Of a stretch of DNA of 64,000 nt, positions 8,766 to 17,943 are shown one piece after another. The stretch is taken from NCBI GenBank assembly GCA_015055805.1, contig SVHN01000007.1, positions 1-64,000 of the forward strand, in the 5' to 3' direction. The translations under genes and the position numbers were made by a program. Under the pieces are notes generated by a model, which saw nothing but the letters and a program-made list of their open reading frames with translations, searched no databases and was not told the origin of the DNA. Position 1 is the first letter of the stretch. Each line of letters begins with the position of its first letter. Source of the stretch: Clostridiales bacterium (GTDB lineage: Bacteria; Bacillota; Clostridia; Christensenellales; Borkfalkiaceae).

Positions 8766-10808
8766 TTATGCCGCAGGATTAGTAGTGCTGATACTTGAAA
8801 TCACGATTTGTCTATAATATTGACCATAGCCCCACAATCTAATGTATTTATACGAATTTTCACCAAAATCGAATGCCCAAATCGCAAAGCCGTCATCCAA
8901 GTTTTTCACCTTAGTTGCTTCTCTCCAAGAAGTTGTTCCTTGCTCTCTAGCAACCATCGCTTGCACCCCTGGTGCCGAATGGGTCCCGTCCACTGCAAGT
9001 CCTTTTGCTATCATGTAAACCTTACCAGACAAAGCGGTTTCAAATTCCAAGCCTAAAATACAAGATGTATAGGTGCTATTTTTCCCTTCTAAATCATTAT
9101 ACATTAAACTACCTTGAACGTAATAAACGTTCTTACCAAAGTCACCTATCGTGGCATGTGGATTACTGGTCCAAACATATTTATTTGCTGGTCCAACCAA
9201 CGTCACGTCACCTACTTTGTAGGTATAGTCACTTTCAACATCTGTAGCGGAAACGTTTTTAACTTCATCGCCAGATACACGTACAACGTTTGAGATATAA
9301 TAAGTGTACACATCGGTACTTACATTACTAGTACCAAATGCCCCAAATGATAAATAATCTGAGTTCGCAAAATATTCTGCAGGATAAACTACCTTTGTCC
9401 ATTCTTCATTGTCACACCAAACACCATACCCAGTATTCGCATTATTGCATCTAACCGCTGCGCGTTGAAGGGTTGTGTTTGTTGTTGTTGTTTGGATAAC
9501 AGGCTTAACGTAGAACATAACATAGTCACCTGTATTGTAAGTGAAGTTTTCATTTATCTTGATTTTAAATATCATTCTTGCATCTAAACAAGCAGTATTT
9601 TCAACCGTATATGACGTCATTCCTTTGAAGCCATCATACTCCATATCAGGGTGATATTCTCTATTTCCTGCCACGTAATCATGAATACTCGCATTATTAC
9701 TACCATAATCACCTAATTGAGTAAAGCCAAATCTTTCACTAAGGAATAATGCAACGTCTGGATTAGCAGCGCTTGCTTCAGCAAGTAAAGTTTGGTCAAT
9801 TCTCTCTCTCGCACCGTAATATGCAAAAACTCTTTTGTTTTCGGTAATTTGAGAAAGGTTGGCAAAAGATTGAGTGTTCGCTACATACGTCCAACTGTTA
9901 ATGTAATAGTTCCAAATACAACCGTTACCATAATCTAATACTTCATATTCATTACTTGCAGAAGTGGTTGCCGCTTCACCTTCCTTAACTTCAACCATAT
10001 CTAATAACGTTATAGTATCCTTATCATAGTATCTAACGTAGTGATAGAAAGTAGTGTTTTTAGGTAAATTTTCTCTATTTTCAATTTTACCGCCTGCAAG
10101 ACTTGTAAATTTGTTATAAATGTTAAAATGCAAATCAGTTTCTAGACCTGCCGAAACTTTTGCTTGCAATGCTTGATATTCTGCTAAAGTATCAACCGAA
10201 AGGGCATATTGTTCACTTCCAAGCCAAGTGTAAGTATTCGTAACTTCATCATAGTATTCATCTAAGGCAGCGGAACTTGCAACGTCACGAAGGTTTCTGA
10301 TTTCTGATTCTACTAAATTACCGTTCCAACTTGCAAATACGATAAAGTTAACCGTGTTATAAGCATTGTTATATTTAGACAAATTGATATCGAGCAAGCA
10401 GTTCGCAAACCAACCGTCATTACCGTTTGTATCAACACCCTTATAAATTTTATTTTTGTCGGCTACTACTTTTTGTGCTTTGTTAGATCCACAGTTTTCA
10501 AACAAAAGGTTTTCCAAATCAATAACAGTCATATTTTCTTCATAGTATTTTTCAGGTACTACGTAAAAGGATAACTCGTTCGTTTCCGCACCCTTGATTT
10601 CGCTTGCAGTAGTTTCATCCATTTGCAACCTAAATCTCATACCACCGTCTTCGATAATCTTAACGGAAGCACCATCTTCAAACGCAAATAACGTAGGTTC
10701 ACTAGCATACGCTTGTTTTTGACCTACTCCCATTACGATCAATGCAAGCATCGATAAGATTAACGTTACTAAAAGAGTAATTAAACTTATTCTTTTGGTT
10801 TTACTCAT
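8766..10808 (-). CDS. Secreted protein of unknown function (680 aa)
   Basis: I do not recognise a named family. Residues 1-36 form a signal peptide (KTKR start, long hydrophobic core, AYAS cleavage site, no lipobox). The N-terminal ~200 residues are a beta-rich module starting FAFEDGASVKIIEDGGMRFR and resembling, from memory, N-terminal modules of other gut clostridial secreted proteins. The last ~270 residues align by eye with the C-terminus of the neighbouring 812-aa lipoprotein (shared GK-IYI-A-GL, FD and FRLW/IRLW blocks). No catalytic motif is evident, and a glycan-binding or surface role is inferred only from the operon. Its ATG overlaps the TGA of the 47-aa peptide gene, indicating translational coupling. 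Confidence 0.85.
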   Translation of the reverse strand: MSKTKRISLITLLVTLILSMLALIVMGVGQKQAYASEPTLFAFEDGASVKIIEDGGMRFRLQMDETTASEIKGAETNELSFYVVPEKYYEENMTVIDLENLLFENCGSNKAQKVVADKNKIYKGVDTNGNDGWFANCLLDINLSKYNNAYNTVNFIVFASWNGNLVESEIRNLRDVASSAALDEYYDEVTNTYTWLGSEQYALSVDTLAEYQALQAKVSAGLETDLHFNIYNKFTSLAGGKIENRENLPKNTTFYHYVRYYDKDTITLLDMVEVKEGEAATTSASNEYEVLDYGNGCIWNYYINSWTYVANTQSFANLSQITENKRVFAYYGARERIDQTLLAEASAANPDVALFLSERFGFTQLGDYGSNNASIHDYVAGNREYHPDMEYDGFKGMTSYTVENTACLDARMIFKIKINENFTYNTGDYVMFYVKPVIQTTTTNTTLQRAAVRCNNANTGYGVWCDNEEWTKVVYPAEYFANSDYLSFGAFGTSNVSTDVYTYYISNVVRVSGDEVKNVSATDVESDYTYKVGDVTLVGPANKYVWTSNPHATIGDFGKNVYYVQGSLMYNDLEGKNSTYTSCILGLEFETALSGKVYMIAKGLAVDGTHSAPGVQAMVAREQGTTSWREATKVKNLDDGFAIWAFDFGENSYKYIRLWGYGQYYRQIVISSISTTNPAA

Positions 10809-10948
10809 AAGTCAAATCCTCCACTTGTTTTATTGTCCCATTCGTCGGAATTGATAGCCGATCCGTCATTATTGCTTGCAAGAATCACGTCATCTTCTAG
10901 GAATAACGACGGGTTAAATTCGGGACAATCGTACTGTTTTTTCATCAT
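10805..10948 (-). CDS. Small 47-aa peptide of unknown function, coupled to the secreted protein gene
   Basis: An AGGAGG-type site lies 9 bases upstream of ATG 10948, and the frame ends in an ATGA overlap with the 680-aa secreted protein gene, so it is very likely translated. The peptide starts MMKKQYDCPEF, has LEDDVILAS in the middle and ends in a Gly/Asp/Asn/Ser-rich tail. That pattern (basic start, Y..PE, a D-V-I-x-x-S block, acidic/Gly tail) recalls short uncharacterised peptides common in gut Clostridia; this is from memory, not a search. It has one Cys and no membrane segment. It may be a leader, a chaperone-like partner or a secreted peptide; none can be chosen. Confidence 0.72.
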   Translation of the reverse strand: MMKKQYDCPEFNPSLFLEDDVILASNNDGSAINSDEWDNKTSGGFDL

Positions 10949-11034
10949 TGCCAAAATCCTCCTAAATAAATTTTTTTATTAAAAGCGAGATAGCTTTAAT
11001 TCCTTTATTATTTTTTACAAACGTTTTTGAACGC

Positions 11035-11070
11035 GCAAATTATCCGATACCTTTTTATCGGATAATTTGC
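11035..11070 (-). promoter_or_regulatory. Intergenic perfect hairpin downstream of the 812-aa lipoprotein gene
   Basis: A 15-bp perfect stem (GCAAATTATCCGATA) with a 6-base loop begins 10 bases after the stop. It is the longest of the perfect hairpins in this operon and is not followed by a U-run on the transcribed strand. Confidence 0.62.
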
Positions 11071-11079
11071 ACTTAATTC

Positions 11080-13518
11080 CTATCTAATACTGATATCGGT
11101 AATCGTTACAAGTTCCGTATCAGGTAAAAGTAATTGATGCCCCGTCCACAAACGGAAATACTTTAGTTCACTTGCAACAGTGCTAACGTCAAAGCACCAA
11201 GTAATAAGCCCGTCTTTTTCTTCCACAATCGTGCCACGAGGTGATGACTTATGCGTAGAGGTAACTTCACGCTCACCAAACACTTGTAAATACGTACCGT
11301 AAACGTCATTAGCGTCGTCTCTATTTACAAGCCCGCTTGCCGTTATATAAATCTTTTTGCCAGAGTTTACAGGTATTGCATCTTTCAACTCGATACCGAT
11401 GCACGTGTTCTGTTCACTTACGAGTTTACCTTCCTCCCTTCTCATTGACCTTGCATAAAAACGCAACGTATCGCTTACTTGGAAATAACTGGTATCCCAA
11501 GGTGAGGCGTAAACTTTAGTGTCATAATTATACTCGCCCCATTGGTTTGCACCGTTTGTGGTAAGTGCGTTTATTTTACCGACACAAGTTGTAGAACCAA
11601 TGTTAAATTCATAGGTGTCGCTAGTCGTAGCCAAATCTTTAACTTGCTCAGCACTATAAACCTTTGCTTTGGTCAAATATATCGACCCTTTCATATTCGT
11701 CTGCGTATTTGCAGAATACTTAGAGCCACCGAGAGTTTCAGAGTCTATCTCAGCGATAAACTTCAATTGAATTTCATCTAAAATTTTATCGGCTGGCAAC
11801 AATACCAACGAGGTTTTTTTGTTGTGCAAATAAGTGCCGTAAACGAAATAATCTTTTAATTTATTATCGTTTGTATCTACATAAGGAGCGTTTAGTCTGA
11901 TACTAACGTAATCAGCACCTTGAACGTCCGCCATAGCGTAAAAGGCAACGTAATCACCTTCGTTAAACTCGTAATCACAACTTATAACGCTTAATATCGA
12001 AGTAGTATCTTGAACGTTGTTAAACGAAACTTCGGTAGCCGTTTCACCGTTAACTTTAACGTTTTCGCTAAGCGAAACCTGCATATTTGAATCTTTTACA
12101 CTTGATTGTCTTAAGCCAAGTTCTCTGTCAAAGAAATACAAGGTGTTTTCGTCTTCGCCCGTTCTTGCCTCAGACATATCCTTTCTTATCTGTTCTTCTT
12201 TTTCTTTTGTGATTGTGGTTGCCTCGTCAAATTCTCTCTTAATAAACGAAGAGAAATACATCGTTCCTTCGGGCGATTCACCACTACCATAACTTAGACT
12301 CTTTGGGTCAATGGATACTAGTCCGCAAATCTGAATAGTACCGTTTTCACCCACCGTTGAGTCGGTAAGCCACGCTGATTTACAGTAAATTTTAGTCCAT
12401 TCTTTGCTCTTCAAAACGTAAAAAGGTAGTTCGGTCGTACCTTTAGTGGGTGTAGGAGCGTTCCAAGCAACGCACAACGCTTTGGGTTGCTCCGAATCGT
12501 TATAAACGTAAAACTCTATCCATTCTTCATCTATAAGCGTATTTGCGGTGGTTTTAAGCGTAACCCAGTTGGTTGACGAGGTCGTGAATTCAACCTTTAA
12601 CGAGCCTTCGTCGTCACCGTGTTTTTGCTCGGTAGAATAGCCGTATGCACCAATACCCGTTGTCACAGAATTAACTTGAACTTCTCCGAACGGTTTATTG
12701 AAATAAAGGAGCGTTTGCGGAGCGTCTTGTTGCCATTTTCCGAGATCTTCATGATAATACGGCTGGATTGCTGCTTTTAAGTTTGAAACGTTAGAAACGC
12801 AAAGTTTATCTTCTGAACTTAGAGCGTTATATTTTGCAACGACAGATTCAATGGTCGCCCTATCCGATTGCGCATTCAAGGCTGAAATAGCCGTAATTAC
12901 TTCTTGTATTTCAGGTTTGAGAACCAATGCGTCGGTAGTAATTTTCGCATAAAAATTGTCAACGTAAACTATCGTTTCACTTTTAATACCTGCGAACGAA
13001 ATACTATAATCGGTAACCATTTTTCCCGACTGAGCCGCAACAACGCCTCTATTTAACGCAAACTTAAGGTCGTTTGCGCCATTAACAACTTTTTGAACGG
13101 GAGCGCAAATGATTTTATCACCTGAAAATGCGGTTATAATTATTTCAAACTCGTAGTCAGCCTCGCTATAAACCCACAATCCGAATTCAACAACGTCAGT
13201 AATGTCAGTTTTCATTCCGCTTGCCACAATTTTGAAACTAGGTTGGTTTGCACCGACTGAATCAACGTAAATACGCCATGATCCGTCACCCTCGCTGATA
13301 TATTTGCTATCCCTATTTACTTCCCAATTGCCCTTGTAAAAGGTAGGGTCCATATCATAAAGGATAATATCGTCCCAAGTATTAAAGCCGTTCATTAAAA
13401 CTATATCAGTCGGCTGATCTTGAGGGTTTTCTTCTTCAGTCTTGTTTTTGCATGCGCCAAACATTGCCATGCTAAACAAGAACAATATTGATAAAACAAA
13501 TATCAAAACTCTCTTCAC
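11080..13518 (-). CDS. Lipoprotein of unknown function (812 aa), beta-sandwich-rich
   Basis: A lipoprotein signal peptide ends in the lipobox FGAC with Cys23. Several beta-rich segments follow: a domain at ~40-190 (GFNTWDDIILYDMDP... DNFYAKI) of the carbohydrate-binding-module type, a helical spacer at ~195-250, a second beta domain to ~430 and a third region. The last ~270 residues align with the C-terminus of the 680-aa secreted protein. No catalytic signature is seen. The context between a GH123-like lipoprotein and sugar permeases suggests a surface glycan-binding role, which is inference. The start is GTG 13518 with AAGGGG upstream, 12 bases after the DUF4091 gene. Confidence 0.85.
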   Translation of the reverse strand: MKRVLIFVLSILFLFSMAMFGACKNKTEEENPQDQPTDIVLMNGFNTWDDIILYDMDPTFYKGNWEVNRDSKYISEGDGSWRIYVDSVGANQPSFKIVASGMKTDITDVVEFGLWVYSEADYEFEIIITAFSGDKIICAPVQKVVNGANDLKFALNRGVVAAQSGKMVTDYSISFAGIKSETIVYVDNFYAKITTDALVLKPEIQEVITAISALNAQSDRATIESVVAKYNALSSEDKLCVSNVSNLKAAIQPYYHEDLGKWQQDAPQTLLYFNKPFGEVQVNSVTTGIGAYGYSTEQKHGDDEGSLKVEFTTSSTNWVTLKTTANTLIDEEWIEFYVYNDSEQPKALCVAWNAPTPTKGTTELPFYVLKSKEWTKIYCKSAWLTDSTVGENGTIQICGLVSIDPKSLSYGSGESPEGTMYFSSFIKREFDEATTITKEKEEQIRKDMSEARTGEDENTLYFFDRELGLRQSSVKDSNMQVSLSENVKVNGETATEVSFNNVQDTTSILSVISCDYEFNEGDYVAFYAMADVQGADYVSIRLNAPYVDTNDNKLKDYFVYGTYLHNKKTSLVLLPADKILDEIQLKFIAEIDSETLGGSKYSANTQTNMKGSIYLTKAKVYSAEQVKDLATTSDTYEFNIGSTTCVGKINALTTNGANQWGEYNYDTKVYASPWDTSYFQVSDTLRFYARSMRREEGKLVSEQNTCIGIELKDAIPVNSGKKIYITASGLVNRDDANDVYGTYLQVFGEREVTSTHKSSPRGTIVEEKDGLITWCFDVSTVASELKYFRLWTGHQLLLPDTELVTITDISIR

Positions 13519-13530
13519 TTTTTTATCCCC

Positions 13531-16050
13531 TTATCTTACCCTTATTCCGGAAACAGTAATCGTTCTATCGCCTATCACTTCGATATTACCGTCAACTTCT
13601 TTTGTGTTGTCGAATCTTATTGCAATATATGCAATTTCTTTCTCGGTCTTCGTGCGACTCAAAACTTCAACAGTACGTGCCGTATTTTCCGTTAAGCCTA
13701 TATCCTTCATTTCTGAAGTTCCGTCAGTGTAACTTATCCTGAGATACATACTTACAGGCACGTCGGTTGTGTTTGCAATATCCATTTCAACAACTTTGAA
13801 CTTTGATGGAACACCAGTAAACTTTATCTGTGGTAAGAAATACTGGTCGTTTCCATTGCTCTTAATTACAAAGTTAAAGTTATTGTCATCTTTAGTCATT
13901 TCACTACCAGCACTTACTTGCACCTTAAAGTTGCTAGCGTTCATATCTACTGCTTTTTCGGTTGAAACTTCGTAAAGATCCATTACCGTACTTTGACCGT
14001 CTTTAACGAGTTCGACAGATTCGAGAACTGCGGTTGTTGACGCATCAATCGTGTAGATATGTTTTAAGCCTTCCCCACTATCCGTGCTTTCCAAGACCTT
14101 ATCGCCCACTTTAACCTGATAACCTGGTGCGGTATAGAATGAATACGTTGCATTTTTGCCGACGTAATCCATCGTATAAACGAATTTATTATCGCCTTTA
14201 TTTGCGTTGATAACGGTATCTTTTAAAACTTCTCTGCATGCGTCAAAAGTTTGATCGTCACGGAATACTGCTGAACGGCAGAAAATACTGTCGTATACGC
14301 CCTTAAACACTTTGTTTAGGTCTAACGTGCCTGCATCTAAACCGTAATACTTTTCGTATCCGCTATAAACGTTATCTAAATAGGTCAAAGTTTCTTTATC
14401 TTCATAACTATCACGCAAAGTGAGAAGCCTTAACGTTTTAATAGGCTCGTCCGCCCCGTATCTACTTGCAGGATATACGAAATAACCGCCACCAGCACAA
14501 CCCGTTGCAGAACCTGAATCTCGGCTCATGTCTTGGTATGGGTTAACAACTTTATATCCGCTTTGGAAGGCTATCTTTGACAAATACATAGCAAATTCCC
14601 AGTATAACCACGAATCGATATTATAGTATTTTTCCATCCAACCTTGAACTCTTCCCGCAACGCCAAAATCGTCTATAAATAGGTTTGGTCCATCGCCGAT
14701 CTTGTCAATTTGGGTATAATACCAAATTGGGTTATCGTTATTCTCTGCGTGTTTTTCAATGTTGGTTTGGATAGAATAATCTTCTATCTCATAAGGTTCT
14801 GGGACGTAAACGATATCGAACTCTGCAAGTGCAGGTTCGTCACCGAGAGCCGTACATATAATATCTATATCCCTTACGCTTGCAACAATCGGACTGTTAG
14901 CGTCTAACACACCGTTTCTAACGAGTGCGTCTGCAACGTCGTTTCTAAATTGTTTTAAATCTTGCATCCATTCAATGGCTATCGCTAACTGTTCTGGACC
15001 GTTAGGCTCGTCAATAGGATATATATAACATCTTTCAAAGTAGTTTACGCCCGTTTCTTTTGCTTTTCTTCCCAAAAGGTAAATACAGTCATACCAATAA
15101 TTCATACAGTCGCCATATCTACTCTTCTTTGTTCCATTATCATTATCAAAGAATCCTGCGTCAGATTGATACGAACCGGCGTAAGCACCTAAAAAACTTT
15201 GATGTGGCAAGCCGAAAGTCGTAAAATTGGGGTGATCAAAATACTTAATAACATTTTCAACGAATTTCTCTGGTGATTTAGTTGATTCAGGAACCATATA
15301 CGGATTGATCCTGTACTCAAGTGCTAACTCATAATAAGTTCTGTACCAGTCGTCAACTTCAGCCTGAACGCTGGTCATTTCACCTTGCTTAATGGAATCT
15401 TCGTAAATAAGCAAGCAAGACGCAGCCGTCGCCTTTGCTGGAATTGCGTAATCCCAAACGGTTACGCTTACGGGTATTTCTTGCACGTCACCGTCTAAAA
15501 CTAGATAAAATATACCCGTATAAACACCTGTAGGAGTATCTGCATTAGTCTTAAAATCTACGGTAAAGCCTTGATTGCTGTTAGGAAGAATACTGTTTTC
15601 TCCCGCACGTTTATAAAGGTCCATTTCGACGAGTGCGTCAGGAGCGTGACTACCTAAAGGATATTCCTCGTAAGTATTGTTCCTTGACCTCCAAATGATT
15701 TCGATATACTTTTGCGCATAGACGTCCATATTTTCGATAGACAAAACGTCTCCATTTTCATTTTTGAGATCTTGTACCACAAAGTTAAACTTATCGACTC
15801 CCTCTTCTCCGGTAGTAATGTAAACCGAGCCCATTTCGCTCTCGCCCTTTGCCATTTTTACGTTAATGCCTTTTTCCATTTTAACGTAGTTGTCGTTGAG
15901 GTCTGCCTCTCTTACGACTTTCATAGTATTATAAGTCGTCCATATGTCGTACTCACTCTCTTTCGACTTGCAGTCACAACCTACTGCGCCGAACGTGAGT
16001 ATACACGCACCGATAATCGCAATTCCCCTTTTGATCATTTTTTTCAACAT
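13531..16050 (-). CDS. DUF4091 / GH123-like lipoprotein
   Basis: 839 residues with a lipobox AVGC at Cys25. An N-terminal beta-sandwich (~30-200, ending in PVSVTVWDYAIP) precedes a TIM-barrel. The motif IYPIDEPN contains an adjacent Asp-Glu, as in the GH123 catalytic pair. The DUF4091 signature region GGYFVYPASRYGADEPIKTL followed by RLLTLRDSYEDKETL is clear. A C-terminal beta domain follows. GH123 enzymes are beta-N-acetylgalactosaminidases; DUF4091 relatives are less well known, so exo-hexosaminidase activity on a surface glycan is a reasonable inference only. It lies 117 bases after the solute-binding protein gene and belongs to the same operon. Confidence 0.8.
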   Translation of the reverse strand: MLKKMIKRGIAIIGACILTFGAVGCDCKSKESEYDIWTTYNTMKVVREADLNDNYVKMEKGINVKMAKGESEMGSVYITTGEEGVDKFNFVVQDLKNENGDVLSIENMDVYAQKYIEIIWRSRNNTYEEYPLGSHAPDALVEMDLYKRAGENSILPNSNQGFTVDFKTNADTPTGVYTGIFYLVLDGDVQEIPVSVTVWDYAIPAKATAASCLLIYEDSIKQGEMTSVQAEVDDWYRTYYELALEYRINPYMVPESTKSPEKFVENVIKYFDHPNFTTFGLPHQSFLGAYAGSYQSDAGFFDNDNGTKKSRYGDCMNYWYDCIYLLGRKAKETGVNYFERCYIYPIDEPNGPEQLAIAIEWMQDLKQFRNDVADALVRNGVLDANSPIVASVRDIDIICTALGDEPALAEFDIVYVPEPYEIEDYSIQTNIEKHAENNDNPIWYYTQIDKIGDGPNLFIDDFGVAGRVQGWMEKYYNIDSWLYWEFAMYLSKIAFQSGYKVVNPYQDMSRDSGSATGCAGGGYFVYPASRYGADEPIKTLRLLTLRDSYEDKETLTYLDNVYSGYEKYYGLDAGTLDLNKVFKGVYDSIFCRSAVFRDDQTFDACREVLKDTVINANKGDNKFVYTMDYVGKNATYSFYTAPGYQVKVGDKVLESTDSGEGLKHIYTIDASTTAVLESVELVKDGQSTVMDLYEVSTEKAVDMNASNFKVQVSAGSEMTKDDNNFNFVIKSNGNDQYFLPQIKFTGVPSKFKVVEMDIANTTDVPVSMYLRISYTDGTSEMKDIGLTENTARTVEVLSRTKTEKEIAYIAIRFDNTKEVDGNIEVIGDRTITVSGIRVR

Positions 16051-16099
16051 AAATTCCCTCTCAAAAAAATGTTAATACGTTTAATCCATCAAATACGCT

Positions 16100-16141
16100 T
16101 ATCAATTTTCCTCGAAAATTGATAAAAGGAATATTCCTTTT
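16100..16141 (-). promoter_or_regulatory. Hairpin plus palindrome between sugar-binding lipoprotein and DUF4091 genes
   Basis: An 11-bp perfect stem (TATCAATTTTC, 3-base loop, 16100-16124) is followed directly by the 18-base perfect palindrome AAAAGGAATATTCCTTTT (16124-16141). It falls where differential stability of the abundant binding-protein message would be expected. Confidence 0.55.
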
Positions 16142-16167
16142 CATAAATAAAACAAGTTAAACCAAAA

Positions 16168-17736
16168 TTAGAGTATACCTGCTTGTCTCTTCGCGGCGTT
16201 TAGTCTATCGTTTACAGCGGAAACTTCTGCATTAAAGTATTGTTCAGCAGTTTTCTTTGCCGTCGTTGACGTAAACGCCTTTACAAAACGTCCATACGAG
16301 TTATTGAACAAGTATACGTTTATACCTCCTGACGCAAAAATTTTATCCTTATTGTTAACGAACCTTTTTGCAGAGCCGTCAAGTGCGTCGTTAATAGACT
16401 TACGGAATTCCGTCATATCATTATTTTCAACGGGAGTAGTATAATCAAAAGGTAGTTCACAGCCGTTGGTAGAATTTCTGAAAATCAACATACCTGCATC
16501 AGACGCTAAATAACGTAAGAAATTTTTCGCTTCTTCTATTTGATTTGAATAGCTAGGGATTAAAGCAATATTACTGTTTCCCGTAACCAAACTCATTTTT
16601 CTAGCCTCGGTAATATACGCGATATCCACGTCGGTACAGTCTGCCGGCTTATTGCTAGTCGTACCGTCAATATAATCAATAGCATCACGGAGAATTTGGT
16701 CACGATTTTCCGCCTTAGAGAACGAACACTTGTCGGCAACGGCACTAAGTACGGGCGTTTTCATCATTTGAATACTTGCATTAGGATAGTTGGCGATCAT
16801 TTCTCGCTCCAACCAGTCGCCGTTGATATTTAAGAGTGCTTTGTCGCCTAAGAATTGACCTTGCATCTGCATAAAAGTTAGTGAACTACTGTCTGTATGA
16901 GTATAGCCTTCAGTTGTTATCAACTTTTCAAAAAAGATAAGTGCTTGCTTAAATCCATCGTATCTAACCATATTCGTATCATAGCGGTCTTCTTGGTTAG
17001 GTCCGTATCCTTGATAGAACTTATCCATTCTCTCATTACCTTCATACTGGTTCATAAATAACGGCAAGAAAGAAGAGAAATACTCGTCAGACTCTGAATA
17101 AATTAAAGGAGCTGTTTTACCTTTAACTTCTGCACAAATTTCAAGCAATTCGTCAGTAGTTCTTGGGAAAGCGCGCTCTCCTAAACAAGTTTTCCAAACG
17201 TTCATATTAACTACAAAACCGTTCATACCTGTAACCCAAGGGAAGAAATAGTATTTACCGTCGTAATACTTACCGTCGTTAGGCATTTTATAATATTGTT
17301 CAAAATCGTCAAACATTTTATCTTTAACGGTAACGCCTTCACCCTCAATTTCACTTTCGTATAGATCGGTAAGATCTGCAAACCAAGTATCGTATTCTTT
17401 ACCGTTTGCAATAACGCGTCCCCTATAAACGTCGTCAAAGGACGGGTTAGCAGTAAAGAATAAGTCCGTCTCAGCAACGCCGGACTTTAAGGAAACCGCC
17501 ATGTCAGTTAATCCTTGAGTTCCCGAACGCGGAGTGAGAACAACTTCAGTACCGGTAAGTTTTTCATACTCAGCAGCAGCATTTTGTATCCAAAGTTCAC
17601 CATAGCCCGCTTTATGATACTCGATTATAAGTGCTTTGTCTTTTTGGTCAGCGTTAAGACCTTTTTTACAGCCCGCACTTAAAACACAAGCAAAAAGACA
17701 AACAAAACTTAATAAAAACGTTAAAATTCTTTTCAT
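16168..17736 (-). CDS. ABC transporter sugar-binding lipoprotein (family 1 solute-binding protein)
   Basis: About 522 residues. The signal peptide ends in the lipobox LSAGC (Cys23). The mature part shows solute-binding family 1 features: IEYHKAGYGELWIQNAAAEY near the start, FPWVTGMNGFVVNMNVW in the hinge region and a C-terminal AKNFLRYLASDAGM helix. It should bind an oligosaccharide outside the membrane and deliver it to the two permeases of the operon. The start is ATG 17736, because TGGAGGT lies 5 bases upstream and the lipoprotein signal begins there; a longer frame from 17793 adds a non-signal sequence. It is the first gene of the operon, about 70 bases from the predicted transcription start. 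Confidence 0.93.
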   Translation of the reverse strand: MKRILTFLLSFVCLFACVLSAGCKKGLNADQKDKALIIEYHKAGYGELWIQNAAAEYEKLTGTEVVLTPRSGTQGLTDMAVSLKSGVAETDLFFTANPSFDDVYRGRVIANGKEYDTWFADLTDLYESEIEGEGVTVKDKMFDDFEQYYKMPNDGKYYDGKYYFFPWVTGMNGFVVNMNVWKTCLGERAFPRTTDELLEICAEVKGKTAPLIYSESDEYFSSFLPLFMNQYEGNERMDKFYQGYGPNQEDRYDTNMVRYDGFKQALIFFEKLITTEGYTHTDSSSLTFMQMQGQFLGDKALLNINGDWLEREMIANYPNASIQMMKTPVLSAVADKCSFSKAENRDQILRDAIDYIDGTTSNKPADCTDVDIAYITEARKMSLVTGNSNIALIPSYSNQIEEAKNFLRYLASDAGMLIFRNSTNGCELPFDYTTPVENNDMTEFRKSINDALDGSAKRFVNNKDKIFASGGINVYLFNNSYGRFVKAFTSTTAKKTAEQYFNAEVSAVNDRLNAAKRQAGIL

Positions 17737-17813
17737 TTTTACCTCCATTTTTGACAACGCTGGTGTTAGTTGTTCTTTATATTTAAAATACACACCAATC
17801 TACATTTTTTAAA

Positions 17814-17843
17814 ATTATAACACAACAAATCCAACGCACTCAA
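17814..17843 (-). promoter_or_regulatory. Promoter of the glycan-utilisation operon
   Basis: TTGAGT (17838-17843) and a perfect TATAAT (17814-17819), separated by 18 bases, read toward the solute-binding protein gene. The tandem AraC-type element abuts the -35 box, which fits an activator-dependent promoter. Confidence 0.78.
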
Positions 17844-17881
17844 CCCCTTTTTTAGCCAAGAATTTACCTTTTTTCATCATT
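17844..17881 (-). promoter_or_regulatory. Candidate AraC-type activator site, copy 1
   Basis: On the minus strand AAAAAAGG occurs at 17867-17874 and again at 17846-17853, exactly 21 bp (two helical turns) apart, with GGGG touching the -35 box. Nearly the same block lies before the phosphoesterase/GH20 operon. A 21-bp tandem repeat beside -35 is the usual site geometry for AraC-family activators. Confidence 0.65.
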
Positions 17882-17914
17882 TAATATATAGAATAAATAT
17901 TTTACATTTTATCA

Positions 17915-17943
17915 TTGACAAGCACAGTCTATTGTGCTATCAT
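17915..17943 (+). promoter_or_regulatory. Promoter of the AraC-type regulator with operator-like spacer
   Basis: A perfect TTGACA (17915-17920) and TATCAT (17938-17943) are separated by 17 bases. The spacer carries a perfect inverted repeat, AGCACA-N6-TGTGCT (17921-17938), so a bound dimer would block RNA polymerase. Confidence 0.7.
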
